Of a DNA stretch of 64,000 nucleotides, positions 1-9,398 are shown piece by piece; position 1 is the stretch's first letter; the number at the start of each line of letters is the position of its first letter. A program made the translations under genes and the position numbers. The stretch is from an uncultured Bacteroides sp. (GTDB taxonomy: Bacteria > Bacteroidota > Bacteroidia > Bacteroidales > Bacteroidaceae): the NCBI GenBank assembly GCA_900755095.1, contig CAAEFE010000040.1, forward strand, positions 15,910 through 79,909, written 5' to 3'. The notes under the pieces are model-generated. The model was not told where the DNA came from, ran no database searches, and saw nothing but the letters and a program-made list of their open reading frames with translations.

Positions 1-578
1 CCGACTCATGGTGGGGAAAGTTATACCGCAAACTTGAACCCGGTAAAACTGCAGGAACTTATCGCACTGTATTCCAAACCGTCAGCGATGAAAACTTCCA
101 GATAGTAGACCCATCAACAGATACATGGTATGGCTCTGATCCCAACAATCTTTATAGCCTTGCTCTTACAACAGGGGAGCATTACAACATCTGGTTCGAT
201 GGTTCCGGCAAGAAAAGTTATACAATCGAAGTAGATTACGTCAACTTGACTTGGAAGCCTACTGAAATCAAACAAATCAATGTATATGGAACTTTCAATG
301 GCTGGTCAACGGCTAAAGACCTGATGATATATGATGAGGAAACCGGAATATGGAGCGCAGAATGCGATATCACCACTATCGGTGACGGATTCTACTTCCT
401 CATGAATACGGATCCCGATCAGATTAGCTGGGACTGGAGATTGTACTATACTTCTGAAAGTGGGCTCTATCTAAGTGATCAGAATGGTGATAACATTAAA
501 CCCACTAAGGAGGGTAAATATCGCATTACGCTGGATCTCAACAAGATGGAGTTTACAATGACTGAAATCACTGAATAA
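1..578 (+). CDS. SusE/SusF-like surface glycan-binding lipoprotein, C-terminal part
   Basis: The reading frame is open from base 3 to the stop at 576-578, so the 5' end lies outside the window. The visible part shows two beta-rich modules rich in Trp/Tyr (WWGKLYRKLEPG, then NVYGTFNGWSTAKDL near the C-terminal third) and ends in a strand pattern typical of the last SusE/SusF carbohydrate-binding domain. Such proteins sit on the cell surface and bind glycan for the SusC/D importer. GH53 starts 18 bases later on the same strand, so this is probably the glycan-binding protein of a galactan locus (like BT4669 from memory). The substrate is inferred from the neighbours only. Confidence 0.75.
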   Translation, partial: DSWWGKLYRKLEPGKTAGTYRTVFQTVSDENFQIVDPSTDTWYGSDPNNLYSLALTTGEHYNIWFDGSGKKSYTIEVDYVNLTWKPTEIKQINVYGTFNGWSTAKDLMIYDEETGIWSAECDITTIGDGFYFLMNTDPDQISWDWRLYYTSESGLYLSDQNGDNIKPTKEGKYRITLDLNKMEFTMTEITE

Positions 579-596
579 CATTCTAAGTTCAACAAC

Positions 597-1709
597 ATGA
601 TTATTAATTTCAACAGAATCACTATGATACGAAAATATATAATGATAGCTTCCGCACTACTTTGCGGAAGCATCTTCACCGCTTGTGATGATGATAATGA
701 TACTCCGACTTTTCCGGAAAAGACGGAAACCACTTATGATATGTCCGGCTTCGCCCGGGGAGCTGATGTCAGTTGGCTGTCGGAAATGGAAAGTTCCGGA
801 TATAAATTCTATACCTCCGATGGAAAAGAACAGGAATGTATGTCTCTGCTTCGCGACCTGGGTATAAATGCAATTCGTCTACGTGTATGGGTGAACCCGG
901 AAAATGACACGGAAGATGTAAAAGGCTGGTGCAATAAGGGTGACGTATTGCTCAAAGCATGGAGAGCGCATAATTTGGGCTATCGCCTGATGATCGACTT
1001 CCATTACAGTGACAGATGGGCCGATCCTGTTCAGCAAGCCAAACCCAAAGCCTGGGAAAACTATACGGTAGAAGAACTGGAGCAGGCGATTGCCGACCAT
1101 ACCAAAGATGTACTCGGTGCAATCAAAGAGATGGGCATTGATGTGGAATGGGTGCAAGTAGGCAATGAAACTCATCAGGGAATGCTATTCCCCACTGGAC
1201 AAACAACGAGTAGTGACGGTATTAAAAACTTTGCGAAATTCATTAACTCCGGCTACAATGCTGTTAAAGAGATTTATCCGAATGCGAAAGTGATTGTACA
1301 CCTCGACCAGGGAAATGATGCCAATCTATACAACCGGATTTTCGGTTATTTGCATGACAACAATGCCAAATGGGACGTCATCGGTATGTCTCTTTATCCG
1401 GATATGTACCCGACAGAGGGAGCAGCCGATGATTGGGAAGATATGAACAACAAATGTATTGCCAATATGAAAAGTCTGATTGCCAAATACAACACTCCGG
1501 TGATGATGTGCGAAATTGGTATTCCCTGGGACTATTCCGAAGCTGAAGACTTTTTCACAGACTTTATGACGAAAGCCAAACAAGTGGAACAATGTCTTGG
1601 TGTATTCTCCTGGGAACCGCAGAGTTATGGTGGTTGGAAGAACTATGGAAAGGGCATGTTTGACGACAGTGGTAAACCGACCAGCGCATTTAATGCTTTC
1701 AAGAGATAA
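597..1709 (+). CDS. GH53 endo-beta-1,4-galactanase, lipoprotein
   Basis: The enzyme cleaves beta-1,4-galactan, the side chain of rhamnogalacturonan I. The N-terminus has a hydrophobic signal and a lipobox (GSIFTAC), so it is probably lipid-anchored. The body matches GH53: GFARGADVSWLSEMESSG, the RLRVWVNP strand, IDFHYSDRWADP, the acid/base Glu about residue 191 (VGNETH) and the nucleophile Glu about residue 306 (CEIGIP), followed by FSWEPQSYGGW. Length (370 aa) fits the family. An in-frame ATG at 624 would give a more usual signal peptide (MIRKYIMIAS) and may be the true start. It lies between the glycan-binding protein and GH2, the BT4668-like arrangement. The oligosaccharides it releases would go to the GH2 enzyme. 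Confidence 0.93.
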   Translation: MIINFNRITMIRKYIMIASALLCGSIFTACDDDNDTPTFPEKTETTYDMSGFARGADVSWLSEMESSGYKFYTSDGKEQECMSLLRDLGINAIRLRVWVNPENDTEDVKGWCNKGDVLLKAWRAHNLGYRLMIDFHYSDRWADPVQQAKPKAWENYTVEELEQAIADHTKDVLGAIKEMGIDVEWVQVGNETHQGMLFPTGQTTSSDGIKNFAKFINSGYNAVKEIYPNAKVIVHLDQGNDANLYNRIFGYLHDNNAKWDVIGMSLYPDMYPTEGAADDWEDMNNKCIANMKSLIAKYNTPVMMCEIGIPWDYSEAEDFFTDFMTKAKQVEQCLGVFSWEPQSYGGWKNYGKGMFDDSGKPTSAFNAFKR

Positions 1710-1780
1710 GATTATTGAATCATTTTTTATAACTTTACCCCGAATCCAAAATATTTTATACCTGAAAAGCAAATATTAAC

Positions 1781-4222
1781 ATGAAACACCAAAAACAGTT
1801 ATTAGCTGTACTTTTGATGGGCGCCGCTTGCACATTGCAAGCGCAACGCAGTGAGACGCTGCTCGAGAAAAACTGGAAATTCAGTAAAGGAGATTTTAAA
1901 GAGGCTAGCCAGCCGGAGTTTAATGACACTAAATGGGAGTCGGTTGTTATTCCGCATGATTGGGCGATTTTCGGTCCATTCGATATGAATAATGACCTGC
2001 AGAATGTAGCTGTAACACAGAACTTCGAGAAAAAGGCTTCCTTGAAAACAGGACGTACCGGTGGGCTCCCTTATGTAGGCACCGGATGGTATCGAACCAG
2101 TTTTGATGCTCCTGCCGATAAGGAGGTGACGCTGCTCTTTGATGGCGCCATGAGCGAAGCACGTGTCTATGTAAATGGAAAAGAAGCTTGTTTCTGGCCT
2201 TTCGGCTACAACTCTTTCCACTGTAACGTGACGTCTTTATTAAACAAAGACGGAAAGAATAATACGCTGGCCGTACGTTTGGAAAATCGTCCGCAGTCCT
2301 CGCGCTGGTATCCGGGAGCAGGTTTGTATCGTAATGTGCATCTGATCGTGACTGATAAAGTGCACGTGCCTGTATGGGGAACACAAATCACAACTCCTCA
2401 TGTCAGCAAGGACTTTGCAGCCGTACGTCTTCAAACGAAGATTGATAATGCCGATGAGAAAACACAAATCCGTATAGAAACAGAGATTCTTTCTCCGGAC
2501 GGAAAAGTGGCTACCAGCAAAGAGAATACGAGCCGCATTAATCATGGACAACCATTCGAACAAAACTTTATTGTAAATGCGCCCGAGCTCTGGTCGCCGG
2601 AAAGTCCGTCGCTCTACAAGGCTGTTTCCAAAATTTACGCAGATGATAAACTGGTGGATACTTACACGACCCGTTTCGGTATCCGCAACATTGAATATAT
2701 CGCTGATAAGGGTTTCTATTTGAACGGAAAACATCGCAAATTCCAAGGGGTATGCAATCATCATGATTTAGGTCCGCTGGGTGCCGCTATTAATGTGGCA
2801 GCACTTCGCCATCAGCTTACATTGCTGAAAGATATGGGATGTGACGCTATCCGTACTTCTCATAATATGCCGACTCCCGAACTCGTAGCATTGTGTGACG
2901 AAATGGGATTTATGATGATGATTGAACCGTTCGATGAATGGGACATTGCCAAGTGCGAAAACGGTTATCACCGTTATTTCAATGAATGGGCGGAACGTGA
3001 TATGGTAAATATGCTCCATAATTATCGGAATAATCCGTGTGTGATTATGTGGAGTATCGGTAATGAAGTGCCGACCCAATGTAGCCCTGTCGGCTATAAA
3101 GTGGCTAAATTCCTGCAAGACATTTGCCACCGAGAAGATCCGACACGTCCTGTCACTTGTGGAATGGATCAGGTTACTTGTGTACTTGCGAACGGATTTG
3201 CAGCAATGATTGACATTCCGGGACTTAATTACCGTACCCAACGCTATAAGGAATCTTATGACCAACTCCCGCAGAATCTGATTCTGGGTAGTGAAACTGC
3301 TTCTACTGTCAGTTCACGCGGGGTATACAAATTCCCGGTAGAGGATAAGAAAAGTACTAAGTATGAAGACCATCAGTGTTCCTCTTATGATGTGGAAGCC
3401 TGTTCCTGGTCAAATATTCCGGACGAGGACTTTGCACTGGCCGACGATAACCATTGGACAATCGGACAATTTGTATGGACAGGATTTGACTATCTGGGCG
3501 AGCCATCACCTTATGACACGGATGCATGGCCCAATCACAGTTCCATGTTTGGTATTATCGACCTTGCCAGTCTGCCTAAAGACCGCTATTATCTGTATCG
3601 CAGTGTATGGAACAAGGATGCGGAAACCTTGCATATTCTGCCTCACTGGACATGGCCGGGACGTGAAGGCGAAGTGACTCCTGTATTTGTATATACCAAC
3701 TATCCTACAGCCGAACTGTTTATCAACGGTAAAAGTTATGGTAAACAAAGCAAGAATAATAGTTCGTTGAAGAACCGCTATCGTCTGATGTGGATGGATG
3801 CTGTATATGAACCGGGAGAAGTAAAAGTAGTAGCCTATAACAAAGAAGGAAAAGCTGTAGCGGAAAAAGTGGTTCGTACTGCCGGAAAACCTCATCATAT
3901 CGAACTGGTCAGCAACCGTAACGAATTGACTGCAGACGGAAAAGACTTAGCGTATGTGACTGTGAAAGTTGTAGACAAAGATGGTACCCCCTGCCCTACT
4001 GATAATCGTCAGATTAACTTCTCTGCAAAGGGAACCGGTAAATATCGTGCCGCTGCCAATGGCGACCCGACAAATCTGGAACAATTTCATCTTCCGAAGA
4101 TGCATGCTTTCAACGGAATGTTGACAGCTATCATACAAGCTGGTGAAACTGCCGGAGAAATTGTATTTACAGCCAAAGCAAATGGAGTGAAAGCCGGAAA
4201 TATTCGTATTCAAACGAAATAA
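1781..4222 (+). CDS. GH2 beta-galactosidase, periplasmic
   Basis: This is an 813-residue glycoside hydrolase of family 2, with a signal peptide cleaved after CTLQAQ. Domain order is sugar-binding jelly roll (from LLEKNWKFSKGDF), Ig-like GH2 domain, TIM barrel, and a C-terminal region with DUF4982/Ig-like modules (PEGEVKVVAYN-type strands near residue 690). The acid/base Glu is about residue 429 (WSIGNEVP) and the nucleophile Glu about 505 (LGSETAST). It follows GH53 by 71 bases and is the last gene before a terminator. In the known galactan locus of B. thetaiotaomicron the equivalent GH2 (BT4667) removes galactose from galacto-oligosaccharides; here that role is inferred from position and motifs. 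Confidence 0.92.
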   Translation: MKHQKQLLAVLLMGAACTLQAQRSETLLEKNWKFSKGDFKEASQPEFNDTKWESVVIPHDWAIFGPFDMNNDLQNVAVTQNFEKKASLKTGRTGGLPYVGTGWYRTSFDAPADKEVTLLFDGAMSEARVYVNGKEACFWPFGYNSFHCNVTSLLNKDGKNNTLAVRLENRPQSSRWYPGAGLYRNVHLIVTDKVHVPVWGTQITTPHVSKDFAAVRLQTKIDNADEKTQIRIETEILSPDGKVATSKENTSRINHGQPFEQNFIVNAPELWSPESPSLYKAVSKIYADDKLVDTYTTRFGIRNIEYIADKGFYLNGKHRKFQGVCNHHDLGPLGAAINVAALRHQLTLLKDMGCDAIRTSHNMPTPELVALCDEMGFMMMIEPFDEWDIAKCENGYHRYFNEWAERDMVNMLHNYRNNPCVIMWSIGNEVPTQCSPVGYKVAKFLQDICHREDPTRPVTCGMDQVTCVLANGFAAMIDIPGLNYRTQRYKESYDQLPQNLILGSETASTVSSRGVYKFPVEDKKSTKYEDHQCSSYDVEACSWSNIPDEDFALADDNHWTIGQFVWTGFDYLGEPSPYDTDAWPNHSSMFGIIDLASLPKDRYYLYRSVWNKDAETLHILPHWTWPGREGEVTPVFVYTNYPTAELFINGKSYGKQSKNNSSLKNRYRLMWMDAVYEPGEVKVVAYNKEGKAVAEKVVRTAGKPHHIELVSNRNELTADGKDLAYVTVKVVDKDGTPCPTDNRQINFSAKGTGKYRAAANGDPTNLEQFHLPKMHAFNGMLTAIIQAGETAGEIVFTAKANGVKAGNIRIQTK

Positions 4223-4246
4223 GGTATACGCTTTATAAAATCTGAT

Positions 4247-4288
4247 AAGCCACCGGATTTCTTAACTAAAGAGAAGTCCGGTGGTTTT
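4247..4288 (+). terminator. Rho-independent terminator after the galactan locus
   Basis: An inverted repeat with arms CCACCGGA (4250-4257) and TCCGGTGG (4277-4284) is followed by a short T-run. It starts 25 bases after the GH2 stop codon and would end the GH53-GH2 transcript. Confidence 0.8.
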
Positions 4289-4353
4289 CATATATAATAT
4301 ACTGGACTTTTCACTTTTACGAGAAAAGAAGCAGGTAAATACAGGTTAATATC

Positions 4354-4361
4354 TATCTTTG
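4354..4361 (+). promoter_or_regulatory. Bacteroides -7 element (TATCTTTG)
   Basis: TATCTTTG matches the TAnnTTTG consensus of the Bacteroides primary sigma factor and lies 21 bases before the ATG of the small lipoprotein. No clear -33 element was seen. Confidence 0.55.
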
Positions 4362-4381
4362 CCAAAGAAAACGTTACAGAT

Positions 4382-5014
4382 ATGTCACACAGGATTCACT
4401 TCCTTATTTTTACAGGTCTTTTACTGATGTTCTGTTCATGCCGGAAAGAAAACAGGTTTGAATGGCAAGTTAATCAAAGACACATGGAAGTATCTCTGAA
4501 CAAAGAATCTGATTCGCTCTATGTCATTCATTTGAATACAGACCAACCCTCCCACTCTGTTTGGAAATTGCCTTATCCTGTCTATCAATTTGATTATGGA
4601 GATGTTACAGGAGACGGGATGCCGGAAATTATTGTGTGGGTTATCAAGCCTACCCGATTCGACCCCAAACCCGACAAGCGGTTATTTATTTACCGGATTG
4701 CAGATGAAGCGTATATCCGCCCACTTTGGTTAGGTTCGAGGGTAGCACAACCTTTGGAAGATTTTAGAGTGATTCGTGAACATACTCCTGTATTGATACG
4801 CACCGTGGAACGGGAACGAAGTGGAAAATTTCTGATAGCGGAATATGCATGGAGAGGTTTTGGTCTGGATTTTAAGGGATATCTGAAACGCGAGACAGAA
4901 GAAAAGGAGCACGCCGGCTTATCCGTGCAGGTGCGGATGCCATCATCGGACACCATCCGCATGTCATTCAGAAAGAAGAATATTTTAAAGGTAAGCCTAT
5001 TTTCTATAGTCTAG
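4382..5014 (+). CDS. Small lipoprotein with scrambled 3' end
   Basis: This 210-residue frame begins with a lipoprotein signal (LLLMFCSC) and contains an integrin/FG-GAP-like segment, DYGDVTGDGMPEIIVW, near residue 75-90, followed by a YRI...PLWLGSR strand region. I do not recognise the family. From about residue 175 the frame runs through DNA that encodes a CapA-type C-terminus in another frame (see 4903-5148), so the last ~35 residues are probably not native. The gene is expected to make a surface or periplasmic lipoprotein with an abnormal tail, if it is still functional. It has its own promoter and terminator-separated position, so it is not part of the galactan operon. Confidence 0.6.
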   Translation: MSHRIHFLIFTGLLLMFCSCRKENRFEWQVNQRHMEVSLNKESDSLYVIHLNTDQPSHSVWKLPYPVYQFDYGDVTGDGMPEIIVWVIKPTRFDPKPDKRLFIYRIADEAYIRPLWLGSRVAQPLEDFRVIREHTPVLIRTVERERSGKFLIAEYAWRGFGLDFKGYLKRETEEKEHAGLSVQVRMPSSDTIRMSFRKKNILKVSLFSIV

Positions 5015-5148
5015 GCAACTTCGTGTTCGACCAACGAAAACCGGAAACATCACAAAGCCTGATTGTGCAGCTCAATTTCACCTCTATAGGATATAGTATA
5101 AAACTTCATCCTGCAACAATTAATAATTGCAAACCGGAATTACAATAA
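4903..5148 (+). pseudogene. CapA-family C-terminal remnant
   Basis: Read one frame away from the overlapping lipoprotein ORF, this stretch encodes GARRLIRAGADAIIGHHPHV and then KPIFYSLGNFVFDQ, and ends at a TAA at 5146-5148. These are hallmarks of the C-terminal part of CapA/PgsA-type (PGA_cap) metallophosphatase-like proteins, including the GHHPHV metal-site motif. About 80 residues remain of a normal 300-400 residue protein and there is no start codon or N-terminal domain. The remnant joins directly to the lipoprotein gene, which points to a deletion that removed the end of one gene and most of the next. Confidence 0.8.
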
Positions 5149-5242
5149 TCAGACAAAACCAAAGGGGATAACTGCCAACATTATACTATTTACCAACAAA
5201 TATCATCATCCCTCTATCTTGAAATCCACTAGATTTTGCACA

Positions 5243-5929
5243 TTAAATAGCTTTCCAGAAAGCTTGGAAATCGCGATATCTACCGTAACAAACCAGCTCA
5301 TCTCCCTCTTCCACTTTCTCATCCGCCGGTAATTCATTCTTTACATGAAGCTCCATTAAAGAAATGCCCAAGCAATTGGTTATTTTATTGGCTCTCTTCA
5401 ACCCTATCATCTTTAAATGAAACTCTTCATCCAAATTCAACTCATTCACAAAATATCCTACAAATTTCTCCGGAACCGTGAACTTCACAACATAATAATC
5501 CTGATCGATGCGGAATCCTTCCATATTCGTTCCAAAATCAAGCAATTGCACCAAGCTGCGGGCAGCATCTTCTTCCGGAGTCAGGATTCGCTCAAGTTCA
5601 AAAGCCTCAAGCACCGCTTTATGTACGGCATCAATAGCACGGGCAAAGATTCGGGAAACCTTTTTCTGCTTCAATAGGGCAACAACACGTATCGATGCAC
5701 CAAAATTCTCACCAATCGCTACAATTACTATATCCACACTATTCAATGGCAACACTGATAATGATTGTTCGTCAGTGGCATCAATGACAAAAGCCGTAGC
5801 AACCTTATCTTTGATTGAATCTACACGACTTTCACTAATATCCGCACCAATAATCTCGTGCCCTAATGCAGACAATTCCTCTGCCAACACATGGCCGTAA
5901 TTTCCTAAACCGATAATAATATACTTCAT
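5243..5929 (-). CDS. trkA: Potassium uptake regulator, TrkA/KtrA type
   Basis: This cytoplasmic 228-residue protein has an N-terminal Rossmann RCK domain (IIGLGNYGHVLAEELSALGH, then the DATDEQSL and VAIGENFGASI nucleotide-site segments) and a C-terminal TrkA_C domain from about residue 140. It gates the Trk/Ktr potassium channel according to bound nucleotide. It begins 4 bases after the TrkH-like stop on the same strand, so the two genes form one operon and one transporter. A single RCK unit, not the doubled TrkA of enterobacteria, fits the KtrA type. Confidence 0.92.
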   Translation of the reverse strand: MKYIIIGLGNYGHVLAEELSALGHEIIGADISESRVDSIKDKVATAFVIDATDEQSLSVLPLNSVDIVIVAIGENFGASIRVVALLKQKKVSRIFARAIDAVHKAVLEAFELERILTPEEDAARSLVQLLDFGTNMEGFRIDQDYYVVKFTVPEKFVGYFVNELNLDEEFHLKMIGLKRANKITNCLGISLMELHVKNELPADEKVEEGDELVCYGRYRDFQAFWKAI

Positions 5930-5933
5930 ATCT

Positions 5934-7763
5934 TTAGTTTATTATAATGTTATCACTCGGATAACGGTATTTTGTATTCTTTTTCTGTTTGACAATTCCC
6001 AACATCAATGTTATCAATCCCACACGTCCGATAAACATCAACAAGGATACCAACAACTTACTGGCATCACACAAATGAGGGGTCAGATTCAGACTGGATC
6101 CCACAGTACTAAGTGCAGAGACACATTCGAAAGTCAATGCCATGATGGAAACACCCGGTTCGAGTATGCTCAATGTGAAAATAAAAATGAATGACACTCC
6201 CAATGACATGACTACTGTTGCATTGGAACGCCGGATTGAATCGTAAGATAATTCTCTGCCAAACACCTCTACCCGTTCAGTACCACGCAATACGGCTACA
6301 AGATTCAGAACCACAACTGCAAAAGCGTTCACTTTCACACCACCTGCCGTAGACTGTGAACCACCACCAACCCACATCAAGAATAGATAAACCAACAAAG
6401 TCTGCACGCTCAACGATGCCAGATCGACACTACTAAAACCGGCTGTTCGAGGACAAGTGGCATTAAAGAAAGCTTGTGTCCATTTGTCTGCCAAAGGCAT
6501 ACCGGCAAAAGAAGCATTCCACTCAAAAGCAGCAATAGCTAATGTACCGATTAATAAAAGCAGGAAAGTCATGATTAACACAATCTTCGTATTCAGGTTA
6601 TAAAGATGCTGCATTTTGTGACGATCCAGTTTGCGTGTACGGACCAATTTCCAGAAACGACGTAGGTGATATAATACAATATCCTTGAAATTGACAAGAA
6701 TGGGGAAGCCGATACCACCGAAGATTATCAGCAAAGAAACAGAAATAAACAGTCCATTATGATTGGTCATCACCATCGGATTCCCTAAATTACCGGAAAG
6801 TGTAGAAAAACCCGCATTACAAAAAGCTGATATAGCATGGAAAGCAGCAAAACCTAACTCGCCTTCCAAAGTCATTCCCAGCGTACCGTGAATACTAAAC
6901 CAAATCGAAACCATGCCAATCCCTTCAATGACTAGGGTAAAGCCCAATATATATAATAAGGTGGACAGTAATGAACCTAACGAATTGGAACTAACCATAT
7001 CACGTACAACAAGCTGATTATAAATGGAGGTGTTTCCCATGAAGAACATGGCAAAGAAACTGGTTAATGTCATCACTCCTAATCCTCCAATCTGAATCAA
7101 CAGGATAATGACAACTAATCCGGAAGTGGTGAATGTAGTGGATACATCTACCGGAACCAAACCTGTAACACATACGGCACTGGTAGCCGTAAATAAAGAG
7201 TCTACCCAGGTAATACCATTCACCGTGCAGCGCGGAAGCATCAGTAGACCTGCTCCAATCAGGATAATAGCCATAAAACTGACTGCCAATATCAAAGACG
7301 GATTGGTACGCCGTCCCAACAGGCGCACCAGCCCATTGGATAAGTTGAGGAAAGAAAGGACTAGTAATAACAGGAGATGATAAAACTTCCCATGCAGGAA
7401 TTCCCAAATCTGCAAAATAGCTCCTTCTTCTTCCGGACGGTGAAAAATGACGGGTACTAGAGTAAGATATAATAACCCGCTTAATATCCAGGCTAATCGC
7501 CGGTATTGTTTTTTAGTATTCCGGTATTCCAGTGAAATATGTAAAGTAACATCAATCAGAAAGATAATCCAGACAGTTTTATACAATGTCTGCAAATTAG
7601 CCACTTCATCTACGGATAAGGAAAAACCGTGTTCATATACCACTCCAACAATCAACAACAGAGATGCCAGATAAGTGAGTGCTTCTACCAGTCCTAACAG
7701 GATACGTACATAGGGTTTTAGCAGTTTATTCTGATACAATAAAAACTTATGATAAATCTTCAT
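5934..7763 (-). CDS. trkH: Potassium uptake membrane subunit, TrkH/KtrB type
   Basis: The polytopic membrane protein has the four selectivity-filter-like loops of this family, visible as SLFTATSAVCVTGLV, AFHAISAFCNAGFSTLSGN, FFNATCPRTAGFSSVDL and FECVSALSTVGSS. The C-terminal half holds most of the pore. The N-terminal ~160 residues add extra membrane helices, as is common in Bacteroides members. I chose the ATG at 7763 (MKIYHKFLLYQ) over an upstream alternative because the extra 15 residues look non-coding. It is the first gene of a two-gene operon with the TrkA-like regulator. Confidence 0.92.
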   Translation of the reverse strand: MKIYHKFLLYQNKLLKPYVRILLGLVEALTYLASLLLIVGVVYEHGFSLSVDEVANLQTLYKTVWIIFLIDVTLHISLEYRNTKKQYRRLAWILSGLLYLTLVPVIFHRPEEEGAILQIWEFLHGKFYHLLLLLVLSFLNLSNGLVRLLGRRTNPSLILAVSFMAIILIGAGLLMLPRCTVNGITWVDSLFTATSAVCVTGLVPVDVSTTFTTSGLVVIILLIQIGGLGVMTLTSFFAMFFMGNTSIYNQLVVRDMVSSNSLGSLLSTLLYILGFTLVIEGIGMVSIWFSIHGTLGMTLEGELGFAAFHAISAFCNAGFSTLSGNLGNPMVMTNHNGLFISVSLLIIFGGIGFPILVNFKDIVLYHLRRFWKLVRTRKLDRHKMQHLYNLNTKIVLIMTFLLLLIGTLAIAAFEWNASFAGMPLADKWTQAFFNATCPRTAGFSSVDLASLSVQTLLVYLFLMWVGGGSQSTAGGVKVNAFAVVVLNLVAVLRGTERVEVFGRELSYDSIRRSNATVVMSLGVSFIFIFTLSILEPGVSIMALTFECVSALSTVGSSLNLTPHLCDASKLLVSLLMFIGRVGLITLMLGIVKQKKNTKYRYPSDNIIIN

Positions 7764-7895
7764 ATCATCTTTTTTAACAGGGTCGTGCAAACTTAAGTAA
7801 AATAACAATTAGAACCGATTCTTTGTTGACAAAATTTTCTGAATATTAAAAAATTGAGTACTTTTGGCAACAAGAAACTAAAAAACTACAATATT

Positions 7896-9266
7896 ATGAG
7901 TGAAAAAAGAAAACGGTATATCTTACCCGAAGAAGAAATTCCACACTACTGGTACAACATTCAGGCGGATATGGTAAACAAACCTATGCCTCCGTTGCAT
8001 CCGGGAACCAAACAACCACTGAAAGCGGAAGACTTGTATCCGATTTTCGCTAAGGAACTGTGTCATCAGGAACTGAATCAGACCGATGCATGGATCGAAA
8101 TACCGGAAGAAGTGCGCGAAATGTATAAGTACTATCGCAGTACTCCGCTAGTTCGTGCTTACGGATTGGAAAAAGCACTCGGTACTCCGGCTCATATCTA
8201 TTTTAAGAATGAAAGTGTCAGCCCTATCGGTTCACATAAGTTGAACTCTGCATTGGCACAGGCTTATTATTGCAAAGAAGAAGGAGTTACCAACATCACC
8301 ACTGAAACCGGTGCCGGACAATGGGGAGCCGCTCTTTCTTATGCAGCTAAGGTTTTCGGTTTGGAAGCTGCTGTTTATCAGGTAAAAATCAGTTATGAAC
8401 AAAAGCCATACCGCCGCAGCATCATGCAGACTTTCGGAGCACAGGTAACCCCTTCTCCATCCATGTCTACCCGTGCCGGTAAGGATATTCTGACTAAACA
8501 CCCTACTTATCAGGGTTCATTGGGAACAGCCATTTCTGAAGCTATTGAACTGGCACAAATGACTCCCAACTGTAAATATACGCTTGGTTCTGTACTTAGC
8601 CATGTTACTCTTCATCAGACTATTATCGGACTGGAAGCCGAAAAACAGATGGAAATGGCAGGCGAATATCCGGATATCGTAATCGGTTGTTTCGGAGGTG
8701 GTTCCAACTTCGGAGGTATCTCTTTCCCATTCATGCGTCACACGATACAGGAAGGAAAAAAGACTCGTTTCGTTGCTGCCGAACCTGCATCTTGTCCGAA
8801 ACTGACACGTGGTAAATTCCAGTATGACTTCGGTGATGAAGCCGGATATACTCCATTGCTACCGATGTTTACCTTAGGACATAATTTTGCTCCGGCCCAT
8901 ATCCATGCCGGCGGTCTTCGCTATCATGGTGCAGGTGTCATCGTTTCACAGTTGCTCAAGGATAATCTGATGGAAGCAGTAGATATACAGCAATTGGAAT
9001 CTTTCGAAGCAGGTTGTCTGTTTGCACAGTCTGAAGGTATTATTCCGGCTCCAGAGTCCAGCCACGCTATTGCAGCAGCTATCCGCGAAGCTAACAAATG
9101 CAAAGAGACAGGAGAAGAAAAAGTGATTCTGTTCAACCTTTCCGGACATGGACTGATCGATATGACTTCTTATGATAAGTATTTGGCCGGTGACTTGGTA
9201 AACTATTCATTGACTGATGATGATATTCAGAAGAATTTAGACGAAATAGGAGATTTAGCTAAATAA
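7896..9266 (+). CDS. trpB: TrpB2-type tryptophan synthase beta chain
   Basis: A PLP enzyme of about 456 residues that condenses indole with serine to give tryptophan. The PLP-binding lysine is about residue 115 (PIGSHKLNSALA), and the glycine-rich phosphate-binding loop is CFGGGSNFGG. The long N-terminal extension (YNIQADMVNKPMPPLHPGT) and overall size identify the TrpB2 subfamily, which works without a tightly bound TrpA. No trp genes flank it, so it is a stand-alone copy; salvage of indole is a reasonable inference. The start at 7896 (MSEKRKRYILPEEEIPHYW) is preferred over an upstream TTG at 7854. The upstream sequence TACTTTTG (7859-7866) is a likely -7 element. Confidence 0.92.
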   Translation: MSEKRKRYILPEEEIPHYWYNIQADMVNKPMPPLHPGTKQPLKAEDLYPIFAKELCHQELNQTDAWIEIPEEVREMYKYYRSTPLVRAYGLEKALGTPAHIYFKNESVSPIGSHKLNSALAQAYYCKEEGVTNITTETGAGQWGAALSYAAKVFGLEAAVYQVKISYEQKPYRRSIMQTFGAQVTPSPSMSTRAGKDILTKHPTYQGSLGTAISEAIELAQMTPNCKYTLGSVLSHVTLHQTIIGLEAEKQMEMAGEYPDIVIGCFGGGSNFGGISFPFMRHTIQEGKKTRFVAAEPASCPKLTRGKFQYDFGDEAGYTPLLPMFTLGHNFAPAHIHAGGLRYHGAGVIVSQLLKDNLMEAVDIQQLESFEAGCLFAQSEGIIPAPESSHAIAAAIREANKCKETGEEKVILFNLSGHGLIDMTSYDKYLAGDLVNYSLTDDDIQKNLDEIGDLAK

Positions 9267-9290
9267 TAAATTGCCTGCCAGTTTCAAGTT

Positions 9291-9381
9291 TCACCACAGA
9301 TTACATAAAAGAAACATCGATTCTGCATTGATAATCTTTGAATTACAATCAAATCCGTGCTAATTCTATGATCTGTGGTGA
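9291..9381. repeat. Long-loop inverted repeat (CACCACAGAT)
   Basis: TCACCACAGAT at 9291-9301 pairs with ATCTGTGGTGA at 9371-9381 across a 69-base loop that itself contains partial complementary segments. It sits between the converging 3' ends of the TrpB2 and AraC-type genes. Similar ACCACAGATTACA repeats occur between many Bacteroides genes (recollection). It may act as a bidirectional terminator. Confidence 0.5.
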
Positions 9382-9398
9382 TTCTTTTCCCACACCCC

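Noticed and set aside
1947..2384. Minus-strand reading frames opposite the GH2 gene and other large genes
   Set aside because: They lie wholly within well-supported genes on the other strand, and none shows a domain, signal or promoter.
4382..5148. Programmed frameshift joining lipoprotein and CapA parts
   Set aside because: No slippery sequence was seen and the CapA part lacks its N-terminal domain, so a deletion scar is simpler.
9291..9381. Insertion-sequence terminal repeat
   Set aside because: No transposase or partner copy is in the window; a terminator-like intergenic repeat fits better.
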